DNA of 64,000 bases from Ruminococcus sp. (GCA_021201755.1 JAJQEI010000018.1:1-64000); one strand, 5' to 3'; shown: positions 26,023-35,434, counted from the first letter of the stretch. Notes: a model not told the origin generated them from the letters alone. Numbers and translations: made by a program.

Positions 26023-29000
26023 TTACTCCGGAAGAGCATCTATCAGCTTTACCAGGAATCTATACAGCGAAAAAGCATCAGTTGCTTGAACGCCATTATC
26101 AGAATTACAATCTGCATTCAACAATGCCTGTGCATTCAAATCTACAGAACCATTGATATACTTCATCAACAGAATGTCATCAGCCAGTGTAACTGCACCA
26201 TCCAAGTTTACATCACCCCAAATAGTATCGCCAGAAACAGTTGTTGTGCTGTCAGTGTCACTCGTGTTATCCGTATCGCTAGTCGAAGTTGTTGTTGTAG
26301 TAGTTATTGTTATAGTATCTGTACTCGAAGTTGTAGTATCATCCGTTATAGAAGATTCTGTTACCTTAATGGTAGCAGTTGCGGTGTTGCCCTCGCTGTC
26401 AGTAACTATAATCTTTGCAGAACCTTCGCCAACAGCTGTTACAATGCCATTTGCATCAACAGTAACAACAGAAGTATCATCGCTGGAGAATGTCAAGCTG
26501 CTCATATCGGTTACTGTCTCGCCATTGCTGGTAACAGTCGGATTTGCAGTTTCACCAACTTCCAAGGATGTATCATCATAGGACAGAGACAACGTTCCAC
26601 GCTCGATGTTCGGAGCTTCGTCGTCAATGAAGGAAACTACCCAGCAGAGCGGAGCATTCCAGTTGATGGTTACTTCATTTACGGACCATGCTTCTACGTT
26701 ATCCAGATAGCAAACCATCGGAGCAATTTCGCCGATTGCATAACCCATACCTTGTACCATCGGGTCATTCATGTTGGAATTCTGACCACCGGAAAGAACG
26801 CCATAAGGAGCATACGGGAAGTTCGTGTTATTAATCTGACCAGACCACCATCTGTGGTGCGGATACTGTGTAGAATGTTCACCGTAACCAGTTACGAAGG
26901 ACTGTTCAATGCTGTTTCTGCCCAACAGATAGTCAAATGCAGTGGTAACACCATCGATATACTCTACATCGCCAGTTTCATCATATGCCAGAGCCATAGC
27001 AATTGCATTGTTGATAACCATGGAATTAGAACCCCATTCGTAACCGCCTTCTAGGATAACGGTTTCGGTTGTACCAGTGTTTGTGGAAGTATCGAATGTC
27101 CATACGCTTGCTTCATAATCCATGCCCTTATAAGGTGTGGAGTAAGAAGATTCTGCCTGAACGTCCAGATAATAGTCAGCTGCATTGATCACCTGATCTT
27201 TCAATGTCTGTACTTCAGACTCAGAGAGCAAGCCCTCTTCTAACATCAAATCAGAGTTTACATACAGAGAGATAGAACCAACGCTGTTCAGAGTACCCCA
27301 TGTGAACAGAGAAGTTGTACCCTCGTTTTCACCACCATACAATGTTGTGGAAATTTCTAGAGCAGAACCGTTCTCTGTGTCGCCATAAGTACCTGTACCA
27401 TACTTATAGAGTTCGTCATAGTAATAGGAATCGCCAGTTGTGATGTACAGCTCGCAAGCTGCCCAGTAGAATTCGTCAGATACATTGTCGTCGCCATAAG
27501 CACCACCGCCCTTATCTTGGTCAGTCGGAGCATACATACCGCCTTCAACGCCTTCGCCGGTTACAAAACCAACTTCAGAGAAAGGCTGATAGTTATCAAC
27601 TGCTGCTTCATAAGCTTTTTTAGCTGCACTCAACAGTGTCGAAGCATAAGAAGCATCATAATCCTCAAACAGACGAGCTGCCTGTGCGCAGCAAGCTGCA
27701 AAGTTCAGCGTAGCCGCATAAGTAACCGGCTTTACAATACGAAGCGGTGTTGTAGAGCTGTCAGCTCTCTCAACAGTACTGGAGTATGTGGTCGGGCAAG
27801 CAGATTCGCTGTCTGCATACGGAGCAACTGCCAGTGCTGTCCACTTGTAGTCGTGTACTTTGTGGTAAACCATGCCGTCATCTCTCTGCATCTCTAAGAA
27901 GAAGTCCAATTCAACCTGACACTCATCCAGAATATCTGGGATATCATTGCCTGCTTCCGGCAAATACATCAGACCAGAATTGTCGTCCCACTTGCTAGCT
28001 ACATCGATGTCGTTATCCCGATCTACCTTCAGCGAGTGTTCGTACATATCCATCAGTGTCCAGAGGGAAATACCGCCGTTTACAACATATTTACCATAGT
28101 CACCTGCATCATACCAACCGCCGGTTGCATCGATAGAGCCCTTGGAAGTAGAAGGCATACTCGTGTAGATATAAACCCACTCGTCCGTAATGTAACAAGT
28201 ATCCGGATTGTGGTTATCCTTACGTGCCAGACTTACTGTACCGCCTTTCGCTTCGTCGGTCTGATCGGACGGAATGTATGCCTCCAACGTCTCAACGCCG
28301 GAACGTGCCTGATAGAAGTAGTTCAGCGCATATGTCAAGAGATCTTCATCATAATAGGTCTGATACAATTCGTCATTGATATCAAACGCAACGGAGGTCT
28401 TTTCTGCAACATTCAGGGTATAATTTGTACCCTCTGTTGTGAAATCGGTGAAGTCGATTACTTGGTTGTAGTTCCAAGCTGCTTCATCATACGAAACAAC
28501 GCCGTCTGTTATGCCGCTATAAACCACACTGCCGCTTGCATCGGTGATGGTGTAGTCATACTGTGTCGTATCGCCTTCATCTACAATCAAAGTAGCCAGC
28601 TTCTTTGCGTTCGTGTAATAACCAACCTGGTTTACTTCAACGCCGCTTGCAACATAGTCGTCTTCTACGATATAGTTCGAAGAATTGTCTGTCATGTCGA
28701 CCAACATCAAGTTGTCGAACATCAAAGTCGTACCGCTGTCGAAGCAGATATCCGAGTTGTACGCAGAAGTACCGCCCAAGTGGAACGTCCACTCGCCGAT
28801 GCCGGACGTGGTGTGCATATGGCTATCGGAACCATCAACCGTGAATTCCCAAGCCCAAGTGTTCCACTGATTTGCATATGCTCTCAGGTCACTTGCGGAC
28901 TTCCAGCTGTCCCAACCTTGCCAGTATTCATAAAAAGTACCGTTTGAGGAAGCACTTGTCAACGCACTGTACAGTTCGTCCTGGGATGCACCTTCCAGAT

Positions 29001-29448
29001 AATCCATAGACAGCATAGTACCGTTCATATGCCAGTTTTCACAATCGTCATCTGTCATATCACCGAGCTTGGTATAAAATGTACCCTCTGTATCCGTCCA
29101 TACACTGTAGGTGATACGATATTGGTGTCCCACTTCAATTGTCAGGTTTCTGTGTCGGAACTGACAGTCCCAACGTCCTTCACCACCGTTGCCGAGACCG
29201 CCGCAGTTTTCAATGTAAACTGCATAGATACCGTCAACGATATCAAATTTCATGGCACCGGTTGCACTTTCGCAAATATGCCAAGGCAATGCGAAACCAT
29301 CTTCGAAGGTGCCTTCGCCGGTTTCAGTGTTCAGTGTTTCATCTGCATATGCGGACAAAGCAGAAATTCCTGTAGCTGTTGCAGAAATAGCCATCACTGC
29401 AGCAGAAATCAACGCAGTAATCTTCTTGCCGAGTTTGTTCTTCAGCAT
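26023..29448 (-). CDS. Cellulosomal GH9 endoglucanase, CBM4-Ig-GH9-Big2-dockerin
   Basis: A secreted 1141-residue cellulase. Order: signal peptide (to ~36), CBM4/9-like carbohydrate module (~40-245), Ig-like CelD_N module (~266-362), GH9 catalytic domain with the Asp pair in WYDAGDYGKY (~448), HHRWWSG, and the acid Glu in NEVTINWNAPL (~922). A bacterial Ig-like Big_2 domain (~943-1030), a Ser/Thr/Asp linker and a dockerin follow; the dockerin's first calcium loop is GDVNLDGAVTLADD. The dockerin should dock the enzyme to a cohesin scaffoldin. AAGGAGG precedes the ATG. A 350-base leader separates it from its promoter. Confidence 0.95.
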   Translation of the reverse strand: MLKNKLGKKITALISAAVMAISATATGISALSAYADETLNTETGEGTFEDGFALPWHICESATGAMKFDIVDGIYAVYIENCGGLGNGGEGRWDCQFRHRNLTIEVGHQYRITYSVWTDTEGTFYTKLGDMTDDDCENWHMNGTMLSMDYLEGASQDELYSALTSASSNGTFYEYWQGWDSWKSASDLRAYANQWNTWAWEFTVDGSDSHMHTTSGIGEWTFHLGGTSAYNSDICFDSGTTLMFDNLMLVDMTDNSSNYIVEDDYVASGVEVNQVGYYTNAKKLATLIVDEGDTTQYDYTITDASGSVVYSGITDGVVSYDEAAWNYNQVIDFTDFTTEGTNYTLNVAEKTSVAFDINDELYQTYYDEDLLTYALNYFYQARSGVETLEAYIPSDQTDEAKGGTVSLARKDNHNPDTCYITDEWVYIYTSMPSTSKGSIDATGGWYDAGDYGKYVVNGGISLWTLMDMYEHSLKVDRDNDIDVASKWDDNSGLMYLPEAGNDIPDILDECQVELDFFLEMQRDDGMVYHKVHDYKWTALAVAPYADSESACPTTYSSTVERADSSTTPLRIVKPVTYAATLNFAACCAQAARLFEDYDASYASTLLSAAKKAYEAAVDNYQPFSEVGFVTGEGVEGGMYAPTDQDKGGGAYGDDNVSDEFYWAACELYITTGDSYYYDELYKYGTGTYGDTENGSALEISTTLYGGENEGTTSLFTWGTLNSVGSISLYVNSDLMLEEGLLSESEVQTLKDQVINAADYYLDVQAESSYSTPYKGMDYEASVWTFDTSTNTGTTETVILEGGYEWGSNSMVINNAIAMALAYDETGDVEYIDGVTTAFDYLLGRNSIEQSFVTGYGEHSTQYPHHRWWSGQINNTNFPYAPYGVLSGGQNSNMNDPMVQGMGYAIGEIAPMVCYLDNVEAWSVNEVTINWNAPLCWVVSFIDDEAPNIERGTLSLSYDDTSLEVGETANPTVTSNGETVTDMSSLTFSSDDTSVVTVDANGIVTAVGEGSAKIIVTDSEGNTATATIKVTESSITDDTTTSSTDTITITTTTTTSTSDTDNTSDTDSTTTVSGDTIWGDVNLDGAVTLADDILLMKYINGSVDLNAQALLNADCNSDNGVQATDAFSLYRFLVKLIDALPE

Positions 29449-29798
29449 AAGTTATCCTCCTTGAAAATTAAAATAGTTGTAGGTTGCCTTTGCTGTGATT
29501 TTGAGGGAGGATCATGCACGGTGTGCATCCCGTTCGTTTCCGGTCTCCTTTGCCCATGCCTATGACAACAAAAACCGAAAACCGTCCGCAAATCGGCGAG
29601 CTAGCCAAGGCGACAAAGCCCCAAAAACACAACATTTTGAGTGCATAAATTTATGCACCCCGTCTTTAGATGAGTCCTCGAAAAACCACCGTCATCGCAG
29701 TCAAACGAGTGTTTTCATCCGCAACGATCTTTCCAGTTGACGAAGCCGGAACTGATGTACGAACGCAAAAAAAGCCAAACGCACATCCTTTCACGTTT
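29449..29798 (-). ncRNA. Long, apparently structured 5' leader of the GH9-dockerin gene
   Basis: From the predicted start near 29798 to the ATG is about 350 untranslated bases with little coding sense. It contains a perfect 18-base palindrome at 29641-29658 (GTGCATAAATTTATGCAC), able to form a hairpin. Further G/C-rich segments with complementary pieces lie between 29500 and 29620. Pieces faintly recall a c-di-GMP-I aptamer (GGCAAA, GAAA), but the match is too poor to assign. Confidence 0.4.
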
Positions 29799-29804
29799 GT
29801 TATT

Positions 29805-29833
29805 ATTATATCACAATGAAATTTTCTTGTAAA
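29805..29833 (-). promoter_or_regulatory. Promoter of the GH9-dockerin gene
   Basis: Minus strand TTTACA, 17-base spacer, TATAAT. Confidence 0.7.
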
Positions 29834-29927
29834 GTGGATTTCTGAATTTCAGTAAACATTACTATACTTTGTATAGATTTTTTGGTGATTTTGACGAAAA
29901 CAAGAAGTCTTTTTTCCCATGTAAAAC

Positions 29928-29966
29928 GGAAACGAGAAACAACATTCTGCCGTTTCTCGTTTCCGC
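29928..29966 (-). terminator. Terminator of the second GH9 gene
   Basis: A 13-bp perfect stem, GGAAACGAGAAAC / GTTTCTCGTTTCC, with an 11-base loop. It is followed on the minus strand by GTTTTAC, downstream of the dockerin stop. Confidence 0.75.
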
Positions 29967-30050
29967 ATTTATTGTCAGGGGTCATAATAAATGACACACT
30001 GTACAAAGTTCTCTTATTTCTTTGTACGGTGTTACCAATATGTCGTTCGT

Positions 30051-32378
30051 TTAGTCGCTTATCGGCAATGTATCAACCAACTGAACCAAGAATCGCAGCA
30101 ATGCCAATGCATCGCTAGAATCTACGCCGGAGCCATAGTTAAAGCAATCTGCATTTGCCTTTGCTTGTTCACTCAAAGTAACGGAACCATCCATCACTTT
30201 ATTCAAAGCCACAACATCTGCAACTGTAACAGCACCATCCAAGTTTACGTCGCCTATCAAAGACGGTTCTACTGTACTCGGCGATAGTGTGCTGCCGGTT
30301 GTTGTGGTAGTCGTCGTGTTGGTAGACTTTGTAGTTGACGTTGTTGTAGTTTGTGTTGTCGTTGCGGTTGTCGACTTTGTAGTCGTTGTAGTTGTAGTAG
30401 TCGTAGAAGTGCCGCCGCTGATAACGTAATATACGTTTGAGATATAATCTGCTGCCGGCCAATAGATAGAAACCTTTGTGGTATCTTCGCCGGTGAACGT
30501 GTAGCTAACAGATGTCGAACCTCCACTGCCGGTTTGTTGATCCTCTACCCACTTGCTTGCGGAATTATCCCAATAGCCGAAGCCAACGGTGCTGTTTGTG
30601 TCGCTGCTATTCACGGTATAATAAACCGTAATCGTTTGACCTGCTTCGCCGAATACTTCAAAATAATAGAAGTTGTAACCATCGTCTGCTTCACCGGTAG
30701 AAAGTGTCGGTGTAACGGTACTGCCGAAAGAAGAACCGCCTGTGGTTGCCATAGTGGTGGTTGTGGTTGTACTCTTTAAAGTGGTTGTAGTTGTCGTTGT
30801 CGTAGAATTCGATGCAGTAGACGAAGTTGTTGTAGTGGTAGTAGTAGTAGAATTACCTGTTGTAGTAGTTGTTGTTGTTGTGGTGGTAGTGGTAGTAGTA
30901 GTGGTAGTTGTTGTCGTTGAAGAAGATGAAGCCGTCACGCCGGGAATCGTCGATTCATCGACAGTCGAACCCGTACCATATGCAGCGTACAATGCTGCTA
31001 CTGCACCCACGAGTGTTGCGTTGTAGTCCAGTGCAACTTCGTTCTGGGTATAATCCTGAACAGAATCCACATAACCAGACATATCCGAAGTGGACGGTCC
31101 ACCCAAAAGTGCGCCAACCAGTACATGACCATCTGAATCATATTCTGTGTTTGTACCCAGATCATCAAAGCTATCATAGCCAGATGCTGCTCTGTGGTGT
31201 GCGTTAGAAGCAGAATAGTCGTTATAGCCGACAACGAAGCAAGTGCTAATGTTATTATCACCGAGAATCATTGCCATCTGCGACTTTGCCCAGCTGTTGT
31301 AATTGATATTGCTATAATGGCTGTTGGAAACCAATGCCATCATCTGCAAGGAAGTGTTATACCGTGCGCTGCCCCATGCACCGCTATTCGGCTCTACATA
31401 ATATGTAGAAGAATCAGTTGCTTGTCCACTGATATAGGTCTTTACCTTTGCCCAGTCAGAAGAGCTGCCTGTGATTTCTGCTTGCAAAATAGCTGTACCA
31501 AGGCTGACGTTATTCCAACTCATTGGAGAATAAACGCCCCATTCACAACCGGAAGAACCAGAAGAACCTGCGCCAGAAGTATTCATAAAAGTGTTCAAGA
31601 ATGTTTTATAAGTGCTGTCGCCGGTTGCCAGATACAACCAAGCCGCTGCCCACGCCTGATCATCATAATAGTCATAAGAAGTGTAGAAGCCGGAAACACC
31701 GTCTGTTGCGCAAGTATCATACTTGTCGGAGAATTCAAATAATGCTTCTGCATAGGTCAAATCCTCGCTGTTACCAAAGTTGATATAGTTCACTGCCAGT
31801 GCCGCAGCATATTCTGCTGCAATATCACTTGCGCCGTTTATCGTAGAATATACCGTACGTGTTGCAGTATCTACCTCCGGTGCACACCAAAGCGCATGAT
31901 CCGCATCACCATTTCCAACCTGGTAGATAAAGTTTGTAACACTGCCGCCAGAAAGCGTGGTGCTATCTTTGAAATATTCTGCGAAATGATCAGTAATTTT
32001 CTGAAGATGATCTGTCTGTCCCAATTCGTCGAAGACATCGCTGTATTCATAATAGCTCCAGCCTAACGTCGACGCTGAATACCCTGCCGGCAAACCAAAC
32101 TTGACGTGGTCACCAGCGTCATGGAATCCGCCTGTTACAGCATCGTCCGTGTGGCAGTCATCACGCCAGTCCATAGACGAATTTTCTGTGGCGTCCCCAC
32201 ACCAGTTTGCATCATAAAAATAGAGCGAATATTGCAGAAGCTTAGCGTAATCGTCATAATCCCCTGCTGATGCTGTCGTTGTTGATACTGCCGACAGTGC
32301 AGTTGTTCCGGACAGCAAAGTTACCACACTAACGACGCCGGCGAGAATTCGCTTTCCGAGCTTTTTTTGTCTTTTCAT
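30051..32378 (-). CDS. Cellulosomal GH9 cellulase with poly-Thr linkers, an unassigned module and a dockerin
   Basis: A secreted 775-residue enzyme. A signal peptide (KRILAGVVSVVTLLSG.., cleaved near 38) leads straight into a GH9 catalytic domain with the Asp pair in GGFHDAGDHVKFGLP (~87), HHRAASG and the acid Glu in NEVALDYNATLVG (~448). A long Thr linker (~476-542), a ~105-residue beta-rich module (~546-652; GYWDNSASKWVEDQQ, VSIYWPAADY) that looks like a carbohydrate-binding domain, a second Thr linker and a dockerin (GDVNLDGAVTVADV) follow. The start is the ATG 8 bases after AAAGGAG. It lacks the Ig and CBM4 modules of its neighbour, so the two probably differ in attack mode. Confidence 0.94.
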   Translation of the reverse strand: MKRQKKLGKRILAGVVSVVTLLSGTTALSAVSTTTASAGDYDDYAKLLQYSLYFYDANWCGDATENSSMDWRDDCHTDDAVTGGFHDAGDHVKFGLPAGYSASTLGWSYYEYSDVFDELGQTDHLQKITDHFAEYFKDSTTLSGGSVTNFIYQVGNGDADHALWCAPEVDTATRTVYSTINGASDIAAEYAAALAVNYINFGNSEDLTYAEALFEFSDKYDTCATDGVSGFYTSYDYYDDQAWAAAWLYLATGDSTYKTFLNTFMNTSGAGSSGSSGCEWGVYSPMSWNNVSLGTAILQAEITGSSSDWAKVKTYISGQATDSSTYYVEPNSGAWGSARYNTSLQMMALVSNSHYSNINYNSWAKSQMAMILGDNNISTCFVVGYNDYSASNAHHRAASGYDSFDDLGTNTEYDSDGHVLVGALLGGPSTSDMSGYVDSVQDYTQNEVALDYNATLVGAVAALYAAYGTGSTVDESTIPGVTASSSSTTTTTTTTTTTTTTTTTTTTGNSTTTTTTTTSSTASNSTTTTTTTTLKSTTTTTTMATTGGSSFGSTVTPTLSTGEADDGYNFYYFEVFGEAGQTITVYYTVNSSDTNSTVGFGYWDNSASKWVEDQQTGSGGSTSVSYTFTGEDTTKVSIYWPAADYISNVYYVISGGTSTTTTTTTTTKSTTATTTQTTTTSTTKSTNTTTTTTTGSTLSPSTVEPSLIGDVNLDGAVTVADVVALNKVMDGSVTLSEQAKANADCFNYGSGVDSSDALALLRFLVQLVDTLPISD

Positions 32379-32442
32379 AAAAGAACTCCTTTCAAAAATT
32401 TCCACGGTAAAAAAACCGTAGATGCAATACTACCTACACATA

Positions 32443-32471
32443 AGTATACCACAATTTCAAAAAAATTGCAA
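32443..32471 (-). promoter_or_regulatory. Promoter of the second GH9 gene
   Basis: Minus strand TTGCAA, 17-base spacer, TATACT, giving a leader of about 60 bases. Confidence 0.75.
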
Positions 32472-32636
32472 GAATTTTTTCTACTGTGGCGTATTTCTAT
32501 TTATTTTGTACAATTCAAAATGAAATAGATTTCGATATTTTGACAAGAATGGAAAATAAGTCAAATAAGCTTTATGCGTACAATCGTTCCTTCAGCCATT
32601 TCGTAAAATATATTCTTATCTTTACTGTTGAACACT

Positions 32637-33470
32637 TTAGATTCTCACGTCTACCGTCTTTTGCAATTGTTCCTGCACCTGTTTCCAATCCGGTATTTCC
32701 TTTTCCAAAAAACGATAGAATTCTTTTCCATGGTTCGGATACAAGAAATGCGTGAATTCATGCATCACCACATATTCTATGCCCCGTAGCGAAGCTGCCA
32801 GCAGTCGATCATTAAACGTCAATATGCCTCGTTCCGGGCGGCAATTTCCCCACTGAGAAACCATCCGTCGAAATCGAATTTCCTTTGGGAACGCCACACC
32901 TCGCTCCTTGAATATGGGGTAGACCGCTCTGCAAAGGTTTCTCACAGCCCGTTCACACGTAATTTTCCACCACCGGGTAAAAACTCTTTCTCGCTCGATT
33001 TCTGATGCGCCTGCCGAAACCACCAGCAAAATTTGTTTCTTTCCCGTCTCAATCTGAACGGACGCTTTCCTGCCATTCTCTACAATCAGCGTATAATATT
33101 CACCCAAATACAAAACCGATTCTCCCATTTCAAAATGCACCGGATATTGTGGCTTTCGTTCTGCCTCCTCCGCTGCAAATTGATGTAATATCATCAAAAT
33201 CCTTGCCCGATTTTCCCACAAAACCTGTTCAATTTCTGTAATCGAAACGGATGGGGATGCAGAAACAACAAGTCCTGTCTCCGGACGAATTCGCATATTG
33301 ATATTTTTCACAAGCTTCTTCTCCAATCGATAGGGAACAGGCTCGCCGTCCAATAGAACCATGTGATTTTCTGTCAAATAGCTTGTCAAAACGTCTATCG
33401 TCACCACCTTTCCGATAATTTTCTCATGAAAAGCAGCGATGCAATACCTTTCCAAAGAGGATTCCCCCAA
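32637..33470 (-). CDS. YgjP-like zinc metallopeptidase (DUF45, SprT/M48-type)
   Basis: A cytosolic predicted metalloprotease. The zinc motif HEFTHFLYPNHGKEFYRFLE carries HExxH plus the downstream His. WGNCRPERGILTFNDRL and the N-terminal MNMRIRPETGLVVSASPSVS-like strand are also typical of the family. The longest frame overlaps crcB by 47 bases; homologues suggest a start nearer MVLLDGEPVPYRLEKK (~33362), though no clear ribosome site is visible there. Function in vivo is unknown. Confidence 0.8.
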   Translation of the reverse strand: MGESSLERYCIAAFHEKIIGKVVTIDVLTSYLTENHMVLLDGEPVPYRLEKKLVKNINMRIRPETGLVVSASPSVSITEIEQVLWENRARILMILHQFAAEEAERKPQYPVHFEMGESVLYLGEYYTLIVENGRKASVQIETGKKQILLVVSAGASEIERERVFTRWWKITCERAVRNLCRAVYPIFKERGVAFPKEIRFRRMVSQWGNCRPERGILTFNDRLLAASLRGIEYVVMHEFTHFLYPNHGKEFYRFLEKEIPDWKQVQEQLQKTVDVRI

Positions 33471-33819
33471 AGCATAGTACTATGCTGCACACCACATAAA
33501 GACCTCCTGTCAACAAAGCTCTTTGTTCAAACAGGCTCACTGCTTCCAACGAGAAGGTCGAAAATGTGATAAATCCACCACAAACGCCTGTTTTCCAAAA
33601 TAAAATCCACCGTGGAGAGCTATGGCACTCTAAAATCCAGCCAATTGCGACAGCACCGAGAAAATTCGTAAACAATGTTAAAATTGGAAAATCTGCAGTT
33701 ATCGGAATTACACTAATACCATAACGAAGCATTGCACCCAATCCACCGCCGATCCCTACTACGAGAAACGATACCAATGTTGTCAAAAGCGTATACCTGC
33801 TTTCTCTCCGTTTCGTCAA
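33424..33819 (-). CDS. crcB: Fluoride channel, CrcB/Fluc family
   Basis: A small membrane protein (131 residues, four helices) that exports fluoride as an antiparallel dimer. The family motifs GGGLGAMLRYGIS, LFTNFLGAVAIGW and the GFCGGFTTFS-like CGGFITFSTFSLEA are present. It starts at TTG overlapping the stop of the FNT gene and has no obvious own ribosome site, so translation is probably coupled. No fluoride riboswitch was seen upstream of the operon. Confidence 0.9.
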   Translation of the reverse strand: MTKRRESRYTLLTTLVSFLVVGIGGGLGAMLRYGISVIPITADFPILTLFTNFLGAVAIGWILECHSSPRWILFWKTGVCGGFITFSTFSLEAVSLFEQRALLTGGLYVVCSIVLCFGGILFGKVLHRCFS

Positions 33820-34571
33820 AGCGGCTGATTTGAAAATTTCTTCAAGAATGGAATCAACATTCCCCCTAACGCATTTCCAACAATAACCATCAAGAAGTAG
33901 AGCAATGCCCGTGACACATTAGGACACCCTGCTAGGAAATAATAGAAAATATCTGCGACACAGTGGTTAAATCCAGACAGAATGAATACCATAATTGGCA
34001 TCACCACCAAAAATAACCCACCCACAAAATTTCTCTTTGTCGCACAGCAACGATGCCCCTCCACCGCAGTAAACATCATCAAGCCACAGAAAAATGCAAG
34101 GATAAGACTGCTCAAAAGGCTATCGTCCAATTTCGTTTGCATAGATGCTTGTGCCCGATCTACGAGTGTCACGTCCAAACCAGAAACAGTGGCGTTCTGT
34201 GCAAACCGAGTCAAATAAATCAACCCTGCTGTCACCGCAGCCCCTACTGCATTCGCCAACAATGTAAAGAATGTCTCGCCGATATAAGCCTTATCTCGAT
34301 TGACGATGTATCCAACCTTTCCTGTGTACAGTCCATAGCGAAACTGAATAATGGAAAACAAGCCCAATGAGAATAAAAACGCACCCAAATAACGATTCTC
34401 ACAAGATAAGTTGACAATACCGCCAACACCAATCATCAAACCGGACAGCATACCATCTACCCAAAAAGAGAGCCATCGATTTTTTTGCTCTGTGGACTCT
34501 GCCTTTTTCTCTTTCTCTTGTACATTTGGTTCCGCCAAATTTTGATCTGTTTTTTCAGATAATTCATTCAT
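33816..34571 (-). CDS. Formate/nitrite transporter (FNT) family channel
   Basis: A 251-residue membrane protein. A charged 40-residue cytoplasmic N-terminus (EKEKKAESTEQKNR) precedes six membrane helices with FNT motifs: LSGLMIGVGGIVNL, the pore-lining GFNHCVADIFYYF and the C-terminal GNALGGMLIPFL. FNT channels pass formate, nitrite or similar small anions; in a fermenter formate export is likely. The start is the ATG of MNELSEK, 9 bases after GGGAG. It overlaps the upstream small gene by 8 bases and crcB by 4. Confidence 0.88.
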   Translation of the reverse strand: MNELSEKTDQNLAEPNVQEKEKKAESTEQKNRWLSFWVDGMLSGLMIGVGGIVNLSCENRYLGAFLFSLGLFSIIQFRYGLYTGKVGYIVNRDKAYIGETFFTLLANAVGAAVTAGLIYLTRFAQNATVSGLDVTLVDRAQASMQTKLDDSLLSSLILAFFCGLMMFTAVEGHRCCATKRNFVGGLFLVVMPIMVFILSGFNHCVADIFYYFLAGCPNVSRALLYFLMVIVGNALGGMLIPFLKKFSNQPL

Positions 34572-34911
34572 ATCCATTTTCTCCCAACACATTATTCTTT
34601 TGAAAATAGTCTGACGGCGAAGCACCGTTTATAGAAATTATTTCCAATTTGTCCTGTAAATCCAGCAACAAGAAGCCGCCATCAATGGCAGCACCGCTGC
34701 AAAACGCAAACATAGACGGATAAGATTCTTCACAGAAAAAGAACGGTTCACGTCCATTCTTCGGATTTACGCCCACTGTATAAACTTCGTCACCATAGCG
34801 AAATACAATACACAAGGCATCCCTGCGGCTTTTTCTCATCAATGCAATCACGTCTGCCGCTGATATGCATACACTTTCACGCTGTTCGTTTTCATTCGAT
34901 TGCATTTTCAT
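34564..34911 (-). CDS. Small soluble protein of unknown function
   Basis: A 115-residue protein with an N-terminal helix (AADVIALMRKSRRDALCIVF) and beta strands (DEVYTVGVNPKNGREPFFF). I do not recognise the family. It is translationally coupled to the FNT channel (8-base overlap), and GAGGTG precedes its ATG. The operon order is this gene, FNT channel, crcB, YgjP-like protease. Confidence 0.7.
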   Translation of the reverse strand: MKMQSNENEQRESVCISAADVIALMRKSRRDALCIVFRYGDEVYTVGVNPKNGREPFFFCEESYPSMFAFCSGAAIDGGFLLLDLQDKLEIISINGASPSDYFQKNNVLGENGYE

Positions 34912-34929
34912 TCATCAACACCTCTTTTC

Positions 34930-34970
34930 AAAAAACAAGCGGCAAGTGGTTTCCACCTCTTACCGCTTGC
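34930..34970 (-). terminator. Terminator after the zinc-ribbon/coiled-coil gene
   Basis: On the minus strand GCAAGCGGTAAGAGGTGG pairs with CCACTTGCCGCTTG around an AAA loop, followed by six T. Confidence 0.85.
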
Positions 34971-35002
34971 AAAGAACGACTTTTTTTACACCGAGCAATT
35001 GC

Positions 35003-35359
35003 TTATTCAGCTGCTTCGACTAGCTTCGAACCGCACTTTCCACAAAATTCAAAGGTATACTTTTCATCAAACCGTGCGCCGCATTGCTTACATACCCGAA
35101 TTCCTTTCAGAGAAATCAAATCTCCTTGCATACTGGCGATACGACGCTTTCGGTCGTCAATATCTGCGCATAATTCCAATTCTGCTTTATGATCTCCATT
35201 GGGGTCCTCATAAAACCGTTTGCCGATTTCCATTTTGAGTTCTTGAATCCGTTCTTTTTCGTAGGCAATTTTTTTCTTCAAGTTACTCGACTCAGCGGCA
35301 CTTTTCGATGCATCTGAAACGGACTTGCTCGCCTGTCCTACCTTGTCAAAAATTTTCAT
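35003..35359 (-). CDS. Coiled-coil protein with C-terminal double zinc ribbon
   Basis: A 118-residue soluble protein. An N-terminal helical, coiled-coil region (KKKIAYEKERIQELKMEIGK) is followed by a zinc ribbon (CKQCGARF...CGKCGSKL). Such proteins are common in Clostridia; their role is unknown. The start is the ATG of MKIFDKVGQASK behind GGAG with a long 12-base spacing; a longer in-frame start has poor composition. It has its own promoter (35435-35463) and terminator, so it is monocistronic. Confidence 0.75.
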   Translation of the reverse strand: MKIFDKVGQASKSVSDASKSAAESSNLKKKIAYEKERIQELKMEIGKRFYEDPNGDHKAELELCADIDDRKRRIASMQGDLISLKGIRVCKQCGARFDEKYTFEFCGKCGSKLVEAAE

Positions 35360-35434
35360 ATTTGAATTCGTCTCCTGTTCATACAAATATTGAAAGGACA
35401 TTCTTTTGATTTCAACGTCCCTTCGACCTATTTT

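Noticed and set aside
26086..27054. Long plus-strand open frames opposite the GH9 genes (also 28036-28947 and 30742-31026)
   Set aside because: They are antisense shadows of the dockerin cellulases, with Cys/Ile-rich or poly-Val composition and no ribosome sites.
29500..29620. c-di-GMP-I riboswitch in the GH9 leader
   Set aside because: Fragments resembling GGCAAA and GAAA are present, but the order and spacing of the conserved blocks and the tetraloop receptor do not fit, so only 'structured leader' is claimed.
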